From Paenibacillus tianmuensis (lineage in GTDB: Bacteria; Bacillota; Bacilli; Paenibacillales; NBRC-103111): a stretch of 64,000 bases of DNA. The translations under genes were made by a program, and so were the position numbers. Position 1 is the first letter of the stretch. Each line of letters begins with the position of its first letter. Below, in pieces: positions 25,940-33,314 of the stretch. The notes below the pieces were generated by a model. That model was not told the DNA's origin and did not search any database. It saw only the letters and a program-made list of their open reading frames with translations. The stretch is from assembly GCF_900100345.1 (NCBI RefSeq), contig NZ_FMTT01000032.1, positions 1 to 64,000 of the forward strand, given 5' to 3'.

Positions 25940-27205
25940 ATGGCGATCATTCAAGTGAGATCCACCAACCCGAAGCTTTCGTTTATCATCAAAAAAAATC
26001 CGGAGTCCGGCATGATTCTCCGTTCGATCCGCAAGGGGATGGCCTACGGCTGGTATACGGACGACTTTACCTACAACGTGTACTTTAAGGATGCGGACAA
26101 TGAGATTTCCTATAAGCAGCATGAGCATGAGGATTTTGAATATTTGAACGTATCCCGCTATAACACGCCGTTATTTCCGCTGAACGCGCTGAACGAGTTT
26201 TTCTCTGCGCCGCTGAAAGCGCAGGACGAGCGGGACGTCGAAGGATACGAGCATTCGTTCCATATCAACATGATCCATATCGAGCTGGTGCGCTACATCG
26301 AGTTTTTTGAGAAGCATCTGACCGATTTTACGTTTGAGCTTAAGCATCACGCTCACAAAAGCTACTCGCTCACGATTACAACGCGCAAAAGCCTGCATCA
26401 ACTGCTGCATGTCGTCAGTGTGCTGTGCCTGTTCCTTTCCATGTTCGGCAACGAAAACATCGATATTTCCGACAGCATTCTGGACAAATACATTAAGAGC
26501 ATTCAAGCGATTGACGCGCCGTTCTACATTCGCAGCTTGTTTGTGCGGAATTTCTTGTCCTCCAAGGAACGGTTCAAAAAATACAAAGGCGAGCTTGAGA
26601 AAACAAGCCGGTACGCGATCCGGTTCGATTACGGAGGTACCGCTCTTCAACGAAGAAACTATATCGCCGGCGCCTTGCCTTTTAATAAATCGATTCTGGA
26701 CGTTGGCTGTGGAGAAGGCTTCTATGCGCTTCCTTTTGCCTCGAAAATCGAGGGCAGCTACTATGCTGTTGATATCGACGAACAGCTGCTGGAATCCGTC
26801 AGCCGCAAGGCTCAAGCACGGGAGCTCGACAACCTGATTACGTTTCGTTCGATCGATCATTTCTTGGAGGAATACAACGGCGAGCAGGTCGATGTCATCC
26901 TGACGGAGGTTATCGAGCATATGAGTCAGGACGAGGCCAAGGCGCTGATTGAACGGATCTGCAAGCAGGTGAATTTTGAGCATTTTATTATTACGACGCC
27001 GAATTCGGACTTTAATCCGTTCTACGACTTAAGCGGGTTCCGACACGACGACCACAAGTGGGAGATGGGGCAGCAGGAGTTCCAAGAGTGGTTTCTGGAG
27101 ATCATCGGGGAAACGAGCCTGCACTATGAATTCGTCTCCGTCGGTGACGGGGTCAACAACATCCAGACGACGCAAGGCGTCATTCTTAAGAAAAAGGGGG
27201 CCTAG
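25940..27205 (+). CDS. hen1: Bacterial Hen1, 3'-terminal RNA ribose 2'-O-methyltransferase
   Basis: The 421-residue protein has the bacterial Hen1 layout: an N-terminal domain (about 1-200) that partners the Pnkp ligase, and a C-terminal SAM methyltransferase. SAM motif LDVGCGEGFYALPFA begins near residue 252. Hen1's metal site is visible as EVIEHM (near 322) and FRHDDHKWEM (near 365). The enzyme methylates the 2'-OH at the broken RNA 3' end before sealing, which protects the repaired site from being cut again. The second ATG (25940) has better spacing to AAGGGG than the ATG at 25934. The stop is 3 bases before the Pnkp start, typical of this two-gene operon. Confidence 0.93.
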   Translation: MAIIQVRSTNPKLSFIIKKNPESGMILRSIRKGMAYGWYTDDFTYNVYFKDADNEISYKQHEHEDFEYLNVSRYNTPLFPLNALNEFFSAPLKAQDERDVEGYEHSFHINMIHIELVRYIEFFEKHLTDFTFELKHHAHKSYSLTITTRKSLHQLLHVVSVLCLFLSMFGNENIDISDSILDKYIKSIQAIDAPFYIRSLFVRNFLSSKERFKKYKGELEKTSRYAIRFDYGGTALQRRNYIAGALPFNKSILDVGCGEGFYALPFASKIEGSYYAVDIDEQLLESVSRKAQARELDNLITFRSIDHFLEEYNGEQVDVILTEVIEHMSQDEAKALIERICKQVNFEHFIITTPNSDFNPFYDLSGFRHDDHKWEMGQQEFQEWFLEIIGETSLHYEFVSVGDGVNNIQTTQGVILKKKGA

Positions 27206-27208
27206 CCA

Positions 27209-29794
27209 ATGGAGATCCAAACGAGGGTTCATACCATTTTTATGATGATCGGATCGACGGAATGCGGGAAAACGACATTCGCCAACGAAGTGCTGATTCC
27301 CGGGCTGCGGTTCGAGGATGAGTCGAAACATTTTAAAGCCAACATCCAATATCTGTCTTCCGACAGTATCCGCCAAGAGGTTCTAGGCTTTGCTTACGAT
27401 AAATACGATCAAATGATGCTGGAGGCGAGCGGGCAGGCGTTCCATCTGTTGTTCGAGAAGCTGAAGATGGTGACCTCGTATCCCGTCAATGCGGAATTCG
27501 TGATCGTGGATACGACCGGATTGTCGGAGGACTTCCGGGCGAAGGTTCGCGAGATTGCCCATGAGAATAACTACAACCTGGAGGTTATCCTGTTCGATTA
27601 CCGCAAGCGAGAGGATTACTACGCCTCGGAGCGGTCGAAGAAGCTGATCACCAGCCACATTAACCGGCTGCGCAAAGATGTTCTCGGTTCGCTGGCCAAG
27701 GAAAAGTACGCCAAAATTCATAAGGTGCGCGCCAAAGATTTTTATTCGGTAACGGAGCAGCGGGCCAATCCCGATTACACAGTCGTCATTGAAGATCAAG
27801 AGGAGTATCTGTCGACCATTCTCCCGCAGGATCAAAAGGTGATTATCGTTGGCGACGTTCACGAGTGTGTGGATGCGCTGCAAGGTCTGCTGCTGAGCTA
27901 CGGCTACCAGATCGAAGCGGGGAAACTGGTATTAACGGATAAAGTGCGGAATACGAAGGTGCTGTTAGCCGGCGACTGGATCGATAAGGGGAAACGCACA
28001 AGAGAGATCGTGGAGTTTTTGTACGACAATCAGGAGCATTTCTTATTCGTCCTCGGGAATCATGAGAATTTCGTCTATAAATATTTGCGAGGCGAAATTC
28101 AGGGCGTCGATTCGGAGCTTCTTCGCACGTATTTCGACTCGACGGAAGTACTGCGCAGCGATTCGGAGCTGCTGGAGAAATTTAATCGTCTCGTTTCCAT
28201 CTCGAAGCCGTTTTACCGGTCGATCGGCACCAGAGGGCCATCCTTCTACGTGACCCATGCGCCGTGCCGGAACAAATATATCGGAAAGCTGGATGCAAAT
28301 TCGATGCGTCATCAGCGCAGCTTCCGCATCAACCGGGAGGCGCCGCTGGAGGAGCAGCTGGATTTTCTTACCGAGGAGGCAGTGAAAAATCATCCGTACC
28401 ACGTGTTCGGGCACATTGCGGCGAAGCAGGCGTTCCGCATCAAAAGCAAGCTTCACCTCGATACGGGATGTGTGCACGGGAACGCGCTGACTTCGGTCAG
28501 CATTACGTTCAAGCCTTTCTTTAAAGCCCACAAGTCCGGGCAAGCAGTCATGACGGACGAGCTTCCGACCCTGTTCCGCGAAGAGAAAAAAGTATCCGTA
28601 CAGGAGCTGGGCGACGAGGAAATTCGCAGACTGCGCTATGTATCGCGCAATAAGATCAACTTTATCTCGGGAACGATGTCCCCGGCCGATAAGGACGTGG
28701 CCGCAGGCGAGCTGGAGTCTTTGCAGCGCGGCTTGGATTATTTTGCCGAACGCGGTGTCTGTCAGGTGGTGCTGCAGCCGAAATATATGGGCTCCCGCTG
28801 CAACATTTATTTGCATAAGGACCGGGAGCGGTGCTTTGCCGTCAGCCGGAACGGGTACAAGATCAATCAGGTGGATCTGACCGGCATTTACGAGCGGCTG
28901 CTGCAAAAATTCGGCGGCTACATGGAGCAGAATGGCGTCGCCGTGATGCTTTTGGACGGAGAGCTGCTGCCATGGAAAGCGCTCGGGGACGGACTGATCG
29001 AGCGGCAGTTCAAGCCGATCGGGAAGGCATTGGAGAGCGAGTTGGATTTTCTGAAGCGAAACGGTTTTGAACAAGCTTTTGGCAAGCTGACGGAGGAGTA
29101 CCGTGCCAGCGGGTTTGAAAAGGACCAATTCCACCTCTCCAAAGCCGCCCTGAGCGACAAATACGGGGCAAGCGTGTATCAAAATTATAAATATGTCCAT
29201 AACATTTTGGAAACCTACGTGCCGCTGGAGGAACATGAGGCCGCCTATGAAACGTATAAGAAGCAATTGGAGCTGTATGCGGGGGACGGAGAGCTGGAGT
29301 ACAAGCCTTTTGCCTTGTTGAAAGTGGTGTATGTCAGCGGCGAGGAGCTGTTGCCAGATTGGAGCACTTCGGAGATGTACCGTTTTCTGTCGGACGACGA
29401 GTTTGTTGTGCTGGATCTGTCCGAGCCGGAAAGCCGCGGGAAGGCGGAGCAGTTCTTCGCGACGTTAACCGTCGGGAACCATATGGAAGGCGTCGTGATC
29501 AAGCCGGAGGTCATGGAAGACCGCTCGGTCCCGTATCTGAAGGTCCGCAATCCGGAGTATTTATCGATCATCTACGGATACGATTACCGGTTCCCGCATA
29601 AGTACGGCAAGCTCATGAAGCAGAAAAACATTCACTCGAAGCTGCGCACCTCTATGAACGAATATAGGCTCGGCAGCAAGATGCTGTCCGTGAGGTTCGA
29701 TGAAATCGCGCCGGACCATGAGACGTATAACGAAATCGTCGCCAACCTGCTGTTTGAAGTGGCCCGGGAGAAAGAAATCGATCCCAGGCTGTAA
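27209..29794 (+). CDS. pnkp: Polynucleotide kinase-phosphatase-ligase Pnkp (RNA repair)
   Basis: The 861-residue protein is a three-domain RNA repair enzyme. The N-terminal 5' kinase has P-loop GSTECGKTTF near residue 13. The central calcineurin-like 2',3' phosphatase has VGDVHECVDAL (near 214), GDWIDKG (near 253), GNHEN (near 285), THAPC and FGHI. The C-terminal adenylyltransferase has nucleotidyl Lys near 523 in QPKYMGSR and motif IV EGVVIKPE near 762. Length and order match Clostridium thermocellum Pnkp. It heals both ends of ribotoxin-cut tRNA and, with Hen1, seals them. GGGGG precedes the ATG, 3 bases after hen1. Confidence 0.95.
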   Translation: MEIQTRVHTIFMMIGSTECGKTTFANEVLIPGLRFEDESKHFKANIQYLSSDSIRQEVLGFAYDKYDQMMLEASGQAFHLLFEKLKMVTSYPVNAEFVIVDTTGLSEDFRAKVREIAHENNYNLEVILFDYRKREDYYASERSKKLITSHINRLRKDVLGSLAKEKYAKIHKVRAKDFYSVTEQRANPDYTVVIEDQEEYLSTILPQDQKVIIVGDVHECVDALQGLLLSYGYQIEAGKLVLTDKVRNTKVLLAGDWIDKGKRTREIVEFLYDNQEHFLFVLGNHENFVYKYLRGEIQGVDSELLRTYFDSTEVLRSDSELLEKFNRLVSISKPFYRSIGTRGPSFYVTHAPCRNKYIGKLDANSMRHQRSFRINREAPLEEQLDFLTEEAVKNHPYHVFGHIAAKQAFRIKSKLHLDTGCVHGNALTSVSITFKPFFKAHKSGQAVMTDELPTLFREEKKVSVQELGDEEIRRLRYVSRNKINFISGTMSPADKDVAAGELESLQRGLDYFAERGVCQVVLQPKYMGSRCNIYLHKDRERCFAVSRNGYKINQVDLTGIYERLLQKFGGYMEQNGVAVMLLDGELLPWKALGDGLIERQFKPIGKALESELDFLKRNGFEQAFGKLTEEYRASGFEKDQFHLSKAALSDKYGASVYQNYKYVHNILETYVPLEEHEAAYETYKKQLELYAGDGELEYKPFALLKVVYVSGEELLPDWSTSEMYRFLSDDEFVVLDLSEPESRGKAEQFFATLTVGNHMEGVVIKPEVMEDRSVPYLKVRNPEYLSIIYGYDYRFPHKYGKLMKQKNIHSKLRTSMNEYRLGSKMLSVRFDEIAPDHETYNEIVANLLFEVAREKEIDPRL

Positions 29795-29960
29795 GGGAAG
29801 GAGCGGGCTGCATAAAGCTTGCTTGACCGGAGGACCTTGGCGCGTGTTGAGGGCATTCCTTGCAGTCGTAGGCGGCTCACCTGTCTACGGTCTGCCCCTT
29901 TTGTGGTATAATGGAAGTAGAAAACTGAGGCGAAAAGCAAGCCGTTGGAGCTGAGAACAA

Positions 29961-30851
29961 ATGACCGAACTGCTGGAACCGTCCGTTGATTTCGTGTTTA
30001 AACAAATCTTTGGCAGCGAAGAAAATAAGGACGAAGTGCTGTTGAATTTCCTGAACGAAGCGCTGCGGGAAACCGAGCCGAAGCCGTTTGTCAGCCTGAC
30101 CTTGCTTAACCCACAGCTGGATAAAAATGCGCTGACCGACAAACAGGCCATTCTCGATGTCCGCGCCCAGAACGAAGACGGCAAACAGGTGAATCTGGAA
30201 ATCCAGGTCAGCAATAAATACGACATGCCGAAGCGTAGCTTATACTACGCGGCGAAGATGTACGAGGAGCAGTTAGGGGAAGGCCAGTTCTACAAAAGCT
30301 TGAAGAAGGTCATCTCGATCAATATCCTGACCTTCAATCAAATCGCGAACGATCGGTTCCACAATATCTATCACCTGCGAGAAGACCATACGAGCGAGCT
30401 GCTGCTTGACGATATCGAAATTCATTTTATGGAGCTGCCGAAGCTCAGTTTGAAGCCACAAAAGATGGACGATCGGCTGGTGAACTGGCTGATGTTCATC
30501 GACGGCGCACCAAAAGAGCGATGGGAGGATCTTGCGATGGATACACCGGGACTGAAAAAGGCGATGACAACGCTGGAATTTTTAAGCCAGAACAAGGAAG
30601 CGCGGGCGCTGTACGAGATGCGGAAAAAGGCGCTGCTCGACGAGCAGTCCGCGCTGGACTATGCGGAATCGCGGGGCAGGGTGGAAGGAAGACTTGAGGG
30701 CAAATTGGAAGGGAAGCTGGAAGGAAAGCTGGAAGGAAAGTTGGAGATTGCGGCAAGTATGTTGCAAAAAGGCTTGCCTGTCTCTCTGATTGCCGAAGTA
30801 ACGGGCTTATCAGAGACGGAGATTGCAGTGTTGAATAAAAGACTGCATTAG
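29961..30851 (+). CDS. Rpn-family PD-(D/E)XK nuclease/transposase-like protein, copy 1
   Basis: This 296-residue protein belongs to the Rpn/'PD-(D/E)XK nuclease family transposase' group. Recognisable parts are SVDFVFKQIFG at the N-terminus and the nuclease core around AILDVRAQNEDGKQVNLEIQ (acidic residue, then the E-x-Q type motif near residue 80). Rpn proteins promote RecA-independent recombination and some cut DNA in phage defence. The C-terminus has a run of GKLE repeats (about 248-265) and a short helix-turn-helix-like end (LIAEVTGLSETEI). It has its own promoter and terminator. An almost identical, broken copy follows at 31032. Confidence 0.85.
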   Translation: MTELLEPSVDFVFKQIFGSEENKDEVLLNFLNEALRETEPKPFVSLTLLNPQLDKNALTDKQAILDVRAQNEDGKQVNLEIQVSNKYDMPKRSLYYAAKMYEEQLGEGQFYKSLKKVISINILTFNQIANDRFHNIYHLREDHTSELLLDDIEIHFMELPKLSLKPQKMDDRLVNWLMFIDGAPKERWEDLAMDTPGLKKAMTTLEFLSQNKEARALYEMRKKALLDEQSALDYAESRGRVEGRLEGKLEGKLEGKLEGKLEIAASMLQKGLPVSLIAEVTGLSETEIAVLNKRLH

Positions 30852-30878
30852 AATCCCGAATTCGTTTCCCTAGATGAC

Positions 30879-30910
30879 AAGATCGGAGCCGTAGCTCTGG
30901 TCTTCTTTTT
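30879..30910 (+). terminator. Terminator of Rpn copy 1
   Basis: AAGATCGGAGC (30879-30889) pairs with GCTCTGGTCTT (30894-30904; two G-T pairs) on a 4-nt loop, followed by CTTTTT. Confidence 0.8.
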
Positions 30911-31031
30911 ATAATGTCGTGAACGAGGTTTGAGGAAGAACAAGCAGGTACCGAACTACGGTCTGCTCCTTTTGTGGTATAATGGAAGTAGAAAACTGAG
31001 GCGAAAAGCAAGTCGTTGGAGCTGAGAGCAA

Positions 31032-31932
31032 ATGACCGAACTGCTGGAACCGTCCGTTGATTTCGTGTTTAAACAAATCTTCGGCAGCGAAGAAAATAAG
31101 GACGAAGTGCTGTTGAATTTCCTGAACGAAGCGCTGCGGGAAACCGAGCCGAAGCCGTTTGTCAGCCTGACCTTGCTTAACCCGCAGCTTGATAAAAATG
31201 CGCTGACCGACAAGCAGGCCATTCTCGATGTCCGCGCCCAGAACGAAGACGGCAAACAGGTGAATCTGGAAATCCAGGTCAGCAATAAATTCGAGCCGAA
31301 GCGTAGCTTATACTACGCGGCGAAGATGTACGAGGAGCAATTGGGAGAAGGGCAGTTCTACAAAAGCTTGAAGAAGGTCATCTCGATCAATATCCTAACC
31401 TTCAACCAAATCGCGAACGATCGGTTCCACAATATCTATCACTTGCGGGAAGACCATACGGGCGAACTGCTGCTTGACGATATCGAAATTCATTTTATGG
31501 AGCTGCCGAAGCTTAATTTGAAGCCGCATAAAATGGACGATCGGCTGGTGAACTGGCTGATGTTCATTGACAGCGCACCCAAAGAGCAGCGTATGCTTCC
31601 GAAGCGAGTTTGCTAAAGCAAACTTTGAGGAGGATCTTGCGATGGATACACCGGGACTGAAAAAGGCGATGACGACGCTGGAATTTTTAAGCCAGAACAA
31701 GGAAGCGCGTGCATTGTACGAGATGCGCAAAAAAGCGCTGCTTGACGAGCAGTCCGCGCTGGATTATGCGGAATCGCGGGGCAGGGCGGAAGGAAAGCTT
31801 GAGGGAAAAACAGAAAGAGACAAGGAGATTGCGGCAAGTATGCTGCAAAAAGGCTTGCCCGTCTCTTTGATTGCCGAAGTAACGGGTTTATCAGAGACGG
31901 AGATTGAAGCTTTGAATAAAAAACTGCATTAG
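31032..31932 (+). pseudogene. Rpn-family nuclease gene, copy 2, broken by a 37-bp repeat insertion
   Basis: The first 185 or so codons match copy 1. After the shared AAAGAG (31581-31586) this copy has 43 bases where copy 1 has 6, a net gain of 37, which shifts the frame and brings in TAA at 31613-31615. The downstream part, from EDLAMDTPGL to the end, is intact in another frame up to 31932. The inserted piece belongs to the same repeat family as the units at 59464-59559. The truncated product would keep the nuclease core but lose the C-terminal helices. It may be inactive or a short variant. Confidence 0.85.
31590..31627 (-). repeat. Inserted palindromic repeat unit inside Rpn copy 2
   Basis: Read on the minus strand, the unit has a stem AGTTTGC/GCAAACT followed by CGCTTCGGAAGCATACG. 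The units at 59464-59559 have the same build: a palindrome of about 19 bp, then CTTCGTAAGCRTA. The uninterrupted sister gene at 29961 marks it as an insertion. Confidence 0.75.
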
Positions 31933-31959
31933 AATCCCGAATTCGTTTCCCTAGATGAC

Positions 31960-31993
31960 AAGATCGGAGCCGTATTTCCGGTCTTTTTTTTAT
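31960..31993 (+). terminator. Terminator of Rpn copy 2
   Basis: AAGATCGGA (31960-31968) pairs with TCCGGTCTT (31977-31985; one G-T pair), followed by a long T-run. Confidence 0.75.
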
Positions 31994-32121
31994 TTAATGA
32001 AAAACTTCCCAATCGTCGTAATACTTTCGCCATGTTCGTTTCGCCGCAAATCAGCGAAGATAAGATACATAAGGTGTTGCCAACCATAAAGATAAAAATT
32101 CAATACCTAAAGGTGATAACG

Positions 32122-32577
32122 ATGAAATTAGCCGAAGCTTTAATGAATAGAGCCGATTGCCAAAAGCGCATCGAACAATTGAAAGTCCGCCTGAACCGTA
32201 GTGCCAAGGTGCAGGAAGGAGAGCATCCGCCGGAGGAACCGAAAGAGTTGTTCCAAAAAATGAACGACACGCTGTAAGAGCTGGAGTCCTTGATGACCGC
32301 GATCAACCGGACGAACGCCCAAACGGTGCTGCACGACGGGGTTGCGCTTGCCGATGCTTTGGCTAAGCGTGATATTCTGGCGATGCGCCGAACGATGATC
32401 CAAGAGGTCATCAATGCCGCGGCCGTGAAGCAGGACCGCTATAGCAGGTCGGAAGTGAAATTCATTCCGACGGTCCATATTGCCGAACTGCAAACGCAGG
32501 TCGACCAGCACTCGAAAGCTTACCGGGAGCTGGATACGGGTATTCAGGAAATGAACTGGAAAACCGAACTGCTGTAA
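32122..32577 (+). pseudogene. DIP1984-family gene with an in-frame stop codon
   Basis: The 152-codon frame matches the DIP1984 (septicolysin-like) family from end to end: LAEALMNRADCQKRIEQLK at the start, RINRTN-like AINRTNAQT in the middle, and VKQDRYSRSEVKFIPTV near the end. A single TAA at 32275-32277 interrupts it after codon 51. The frame continues without shift (ELESLMTAINRTN), so one C-to-T change of a CAA codon explains the break. The function of DIP1984 proteins is unknown to me. AAGGTG precedes the ATG at 32122. The part after the stop could restart at ATG 32290. It sits directly before the tRNA-like RNA region. Confidence 0.8.
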
Positions 32578-32578
32578 G

Positions 32579-33010
32579 CAACGAATATCAGAGTTAGTTG
32601 GTAGCCTTTTGTCTGAAGGCGAGCACCACCCGCCAACTGGGCAAGTTGGACTCCTTGGTGGATGTGAGGGGCCATGTCCGCAGGTTCGATTCCTGCATTA
32701 ACGATTGAAGCCCAGAACATCTTACAAGAGTACCAATTCTTGTGATTGTAACGACCGGGTGCTGGTTCAGACAAAGCGGCGAGGGTGGGAACGGGGAACT
32801 AACGGTGATACGCGTCTGAGACGCTCTATCATACATTTAGGTTGATGTACGGAGGCGTACCAAGGCTGGGATTTCCTACAGTTCCGCAGTGCTCGCGCAT
32901 CCTATGTGCTGGTATCCTGTACGGCCGATCCGGCATAAACTTGCCATTTATTTTGGGTTCGAATCCCAAATCGTGTGGGACGATTACGCTCCGTGGGGAG
33001 CACTCGAATG
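32579..33010 (+). ncRNA. Structured tRNA-like RNA region between DIP1984 and slipin genes
   Basis: This stretch has no credible protein frame but is full of RNA signatures. A tRNA-like core shows a D-loop-like GTTAGTTGGTAG (32592-32603), a perfect anticodon-type arm (stem GCCTT 32604-32608/AAGGC 32616-32620 with 7-nt loop TTGTCTG, GTC in the anticodon place), and a nested 59-nt insert with CCAAC/GTTGG and CCACC/GGTGG pairs. A T-arm follows (GCAGG-TTCGATT-CCTGC, 32680-32696). A second T-arm is TTGGG-TTCGAAT-CCCAA (32953-32969). Further hairpins include GCGTC/GACGC near 32815 and GTACG/CGTAC near 32847. The D stem and acceptor do not close properly, so this is not an ordinary tRNA gene. It resembles the tRNA mimicry of Y-type RNAs. 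Confidence 0.5.
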
Positions 33011-33314
33011 AAAATCGAGCGAAAATGACATGCTGTGACTTTCAAAGGAATCCTCAGTGGCTTCCAAAGCACACTGCGGCCGGGCTTTGCAATCCGCGGA
33101 TACCGGACGAAGAAACCGGCGCGACCGCTAAGGAGAAAGCGAACGGGAGAACGGCTGCAATGGAGCCGATCCGAAGTTCGTCAGCTTCGAAGCCGGAAGC
33201 CCCGGCTCCTCCGTTCTTAAGCGGGATTCCGTCAGGGGCGCAGGAGGGTTCCTTTCGCAGGTCACCAACCAAGGAAAGGCAGCTTAGCGATGAGCTGATG
33301 AAGGAGGGTTTACC
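33011..33314 (+). other. Non-coding remainder upstream of the slipin gene
   Basis: No convincing gene is seen here. It contains a perfect hairpin AGCCGG/CCGGCT (33191-33207) and ends in the slipin ribosome site. It is probably the continuation of the structured RNA or the slipin leader. Confidence 0.4.

Larger units (their letters stand above)
29885..30911 (+). repeat. Copy 1 of a 1-kb tandem duplication (promoter, Rpn gene, terminator)
   Basis: The segment from CTACGGTCTGC through the terminator recurs at 30956-31990 with only scattered changes. It is a whole transcription unit: -10 box TATAAT at 29907-29912 (with an upstream TG), gene and hairpin. The high identity suggests a recent event. 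Confidence 0.85.
30956..31990 (+). repeat. Copy 2 of the 1-kb tandem duplication
   Basis: This is the second copy of the promoter-gene-terminator unit at 29885-30911. Its -10 box TATAAT is at 30978-30983 and its terminator stem at 31960-31985. The differences are point changes, loss of two codons near 31290, a shorter GKLE run and a 37-bp net insertion near 31590. Confidence 0.85.

Noticed and set aside
32579-32703. Ordinary tRNA-Asp (GTC) gene
   Set aside because: The anticodon-type arm and T-arm are good, but the D stem does not pair, the acceptor strands pair only with bulges and a 59-nt insert is present.
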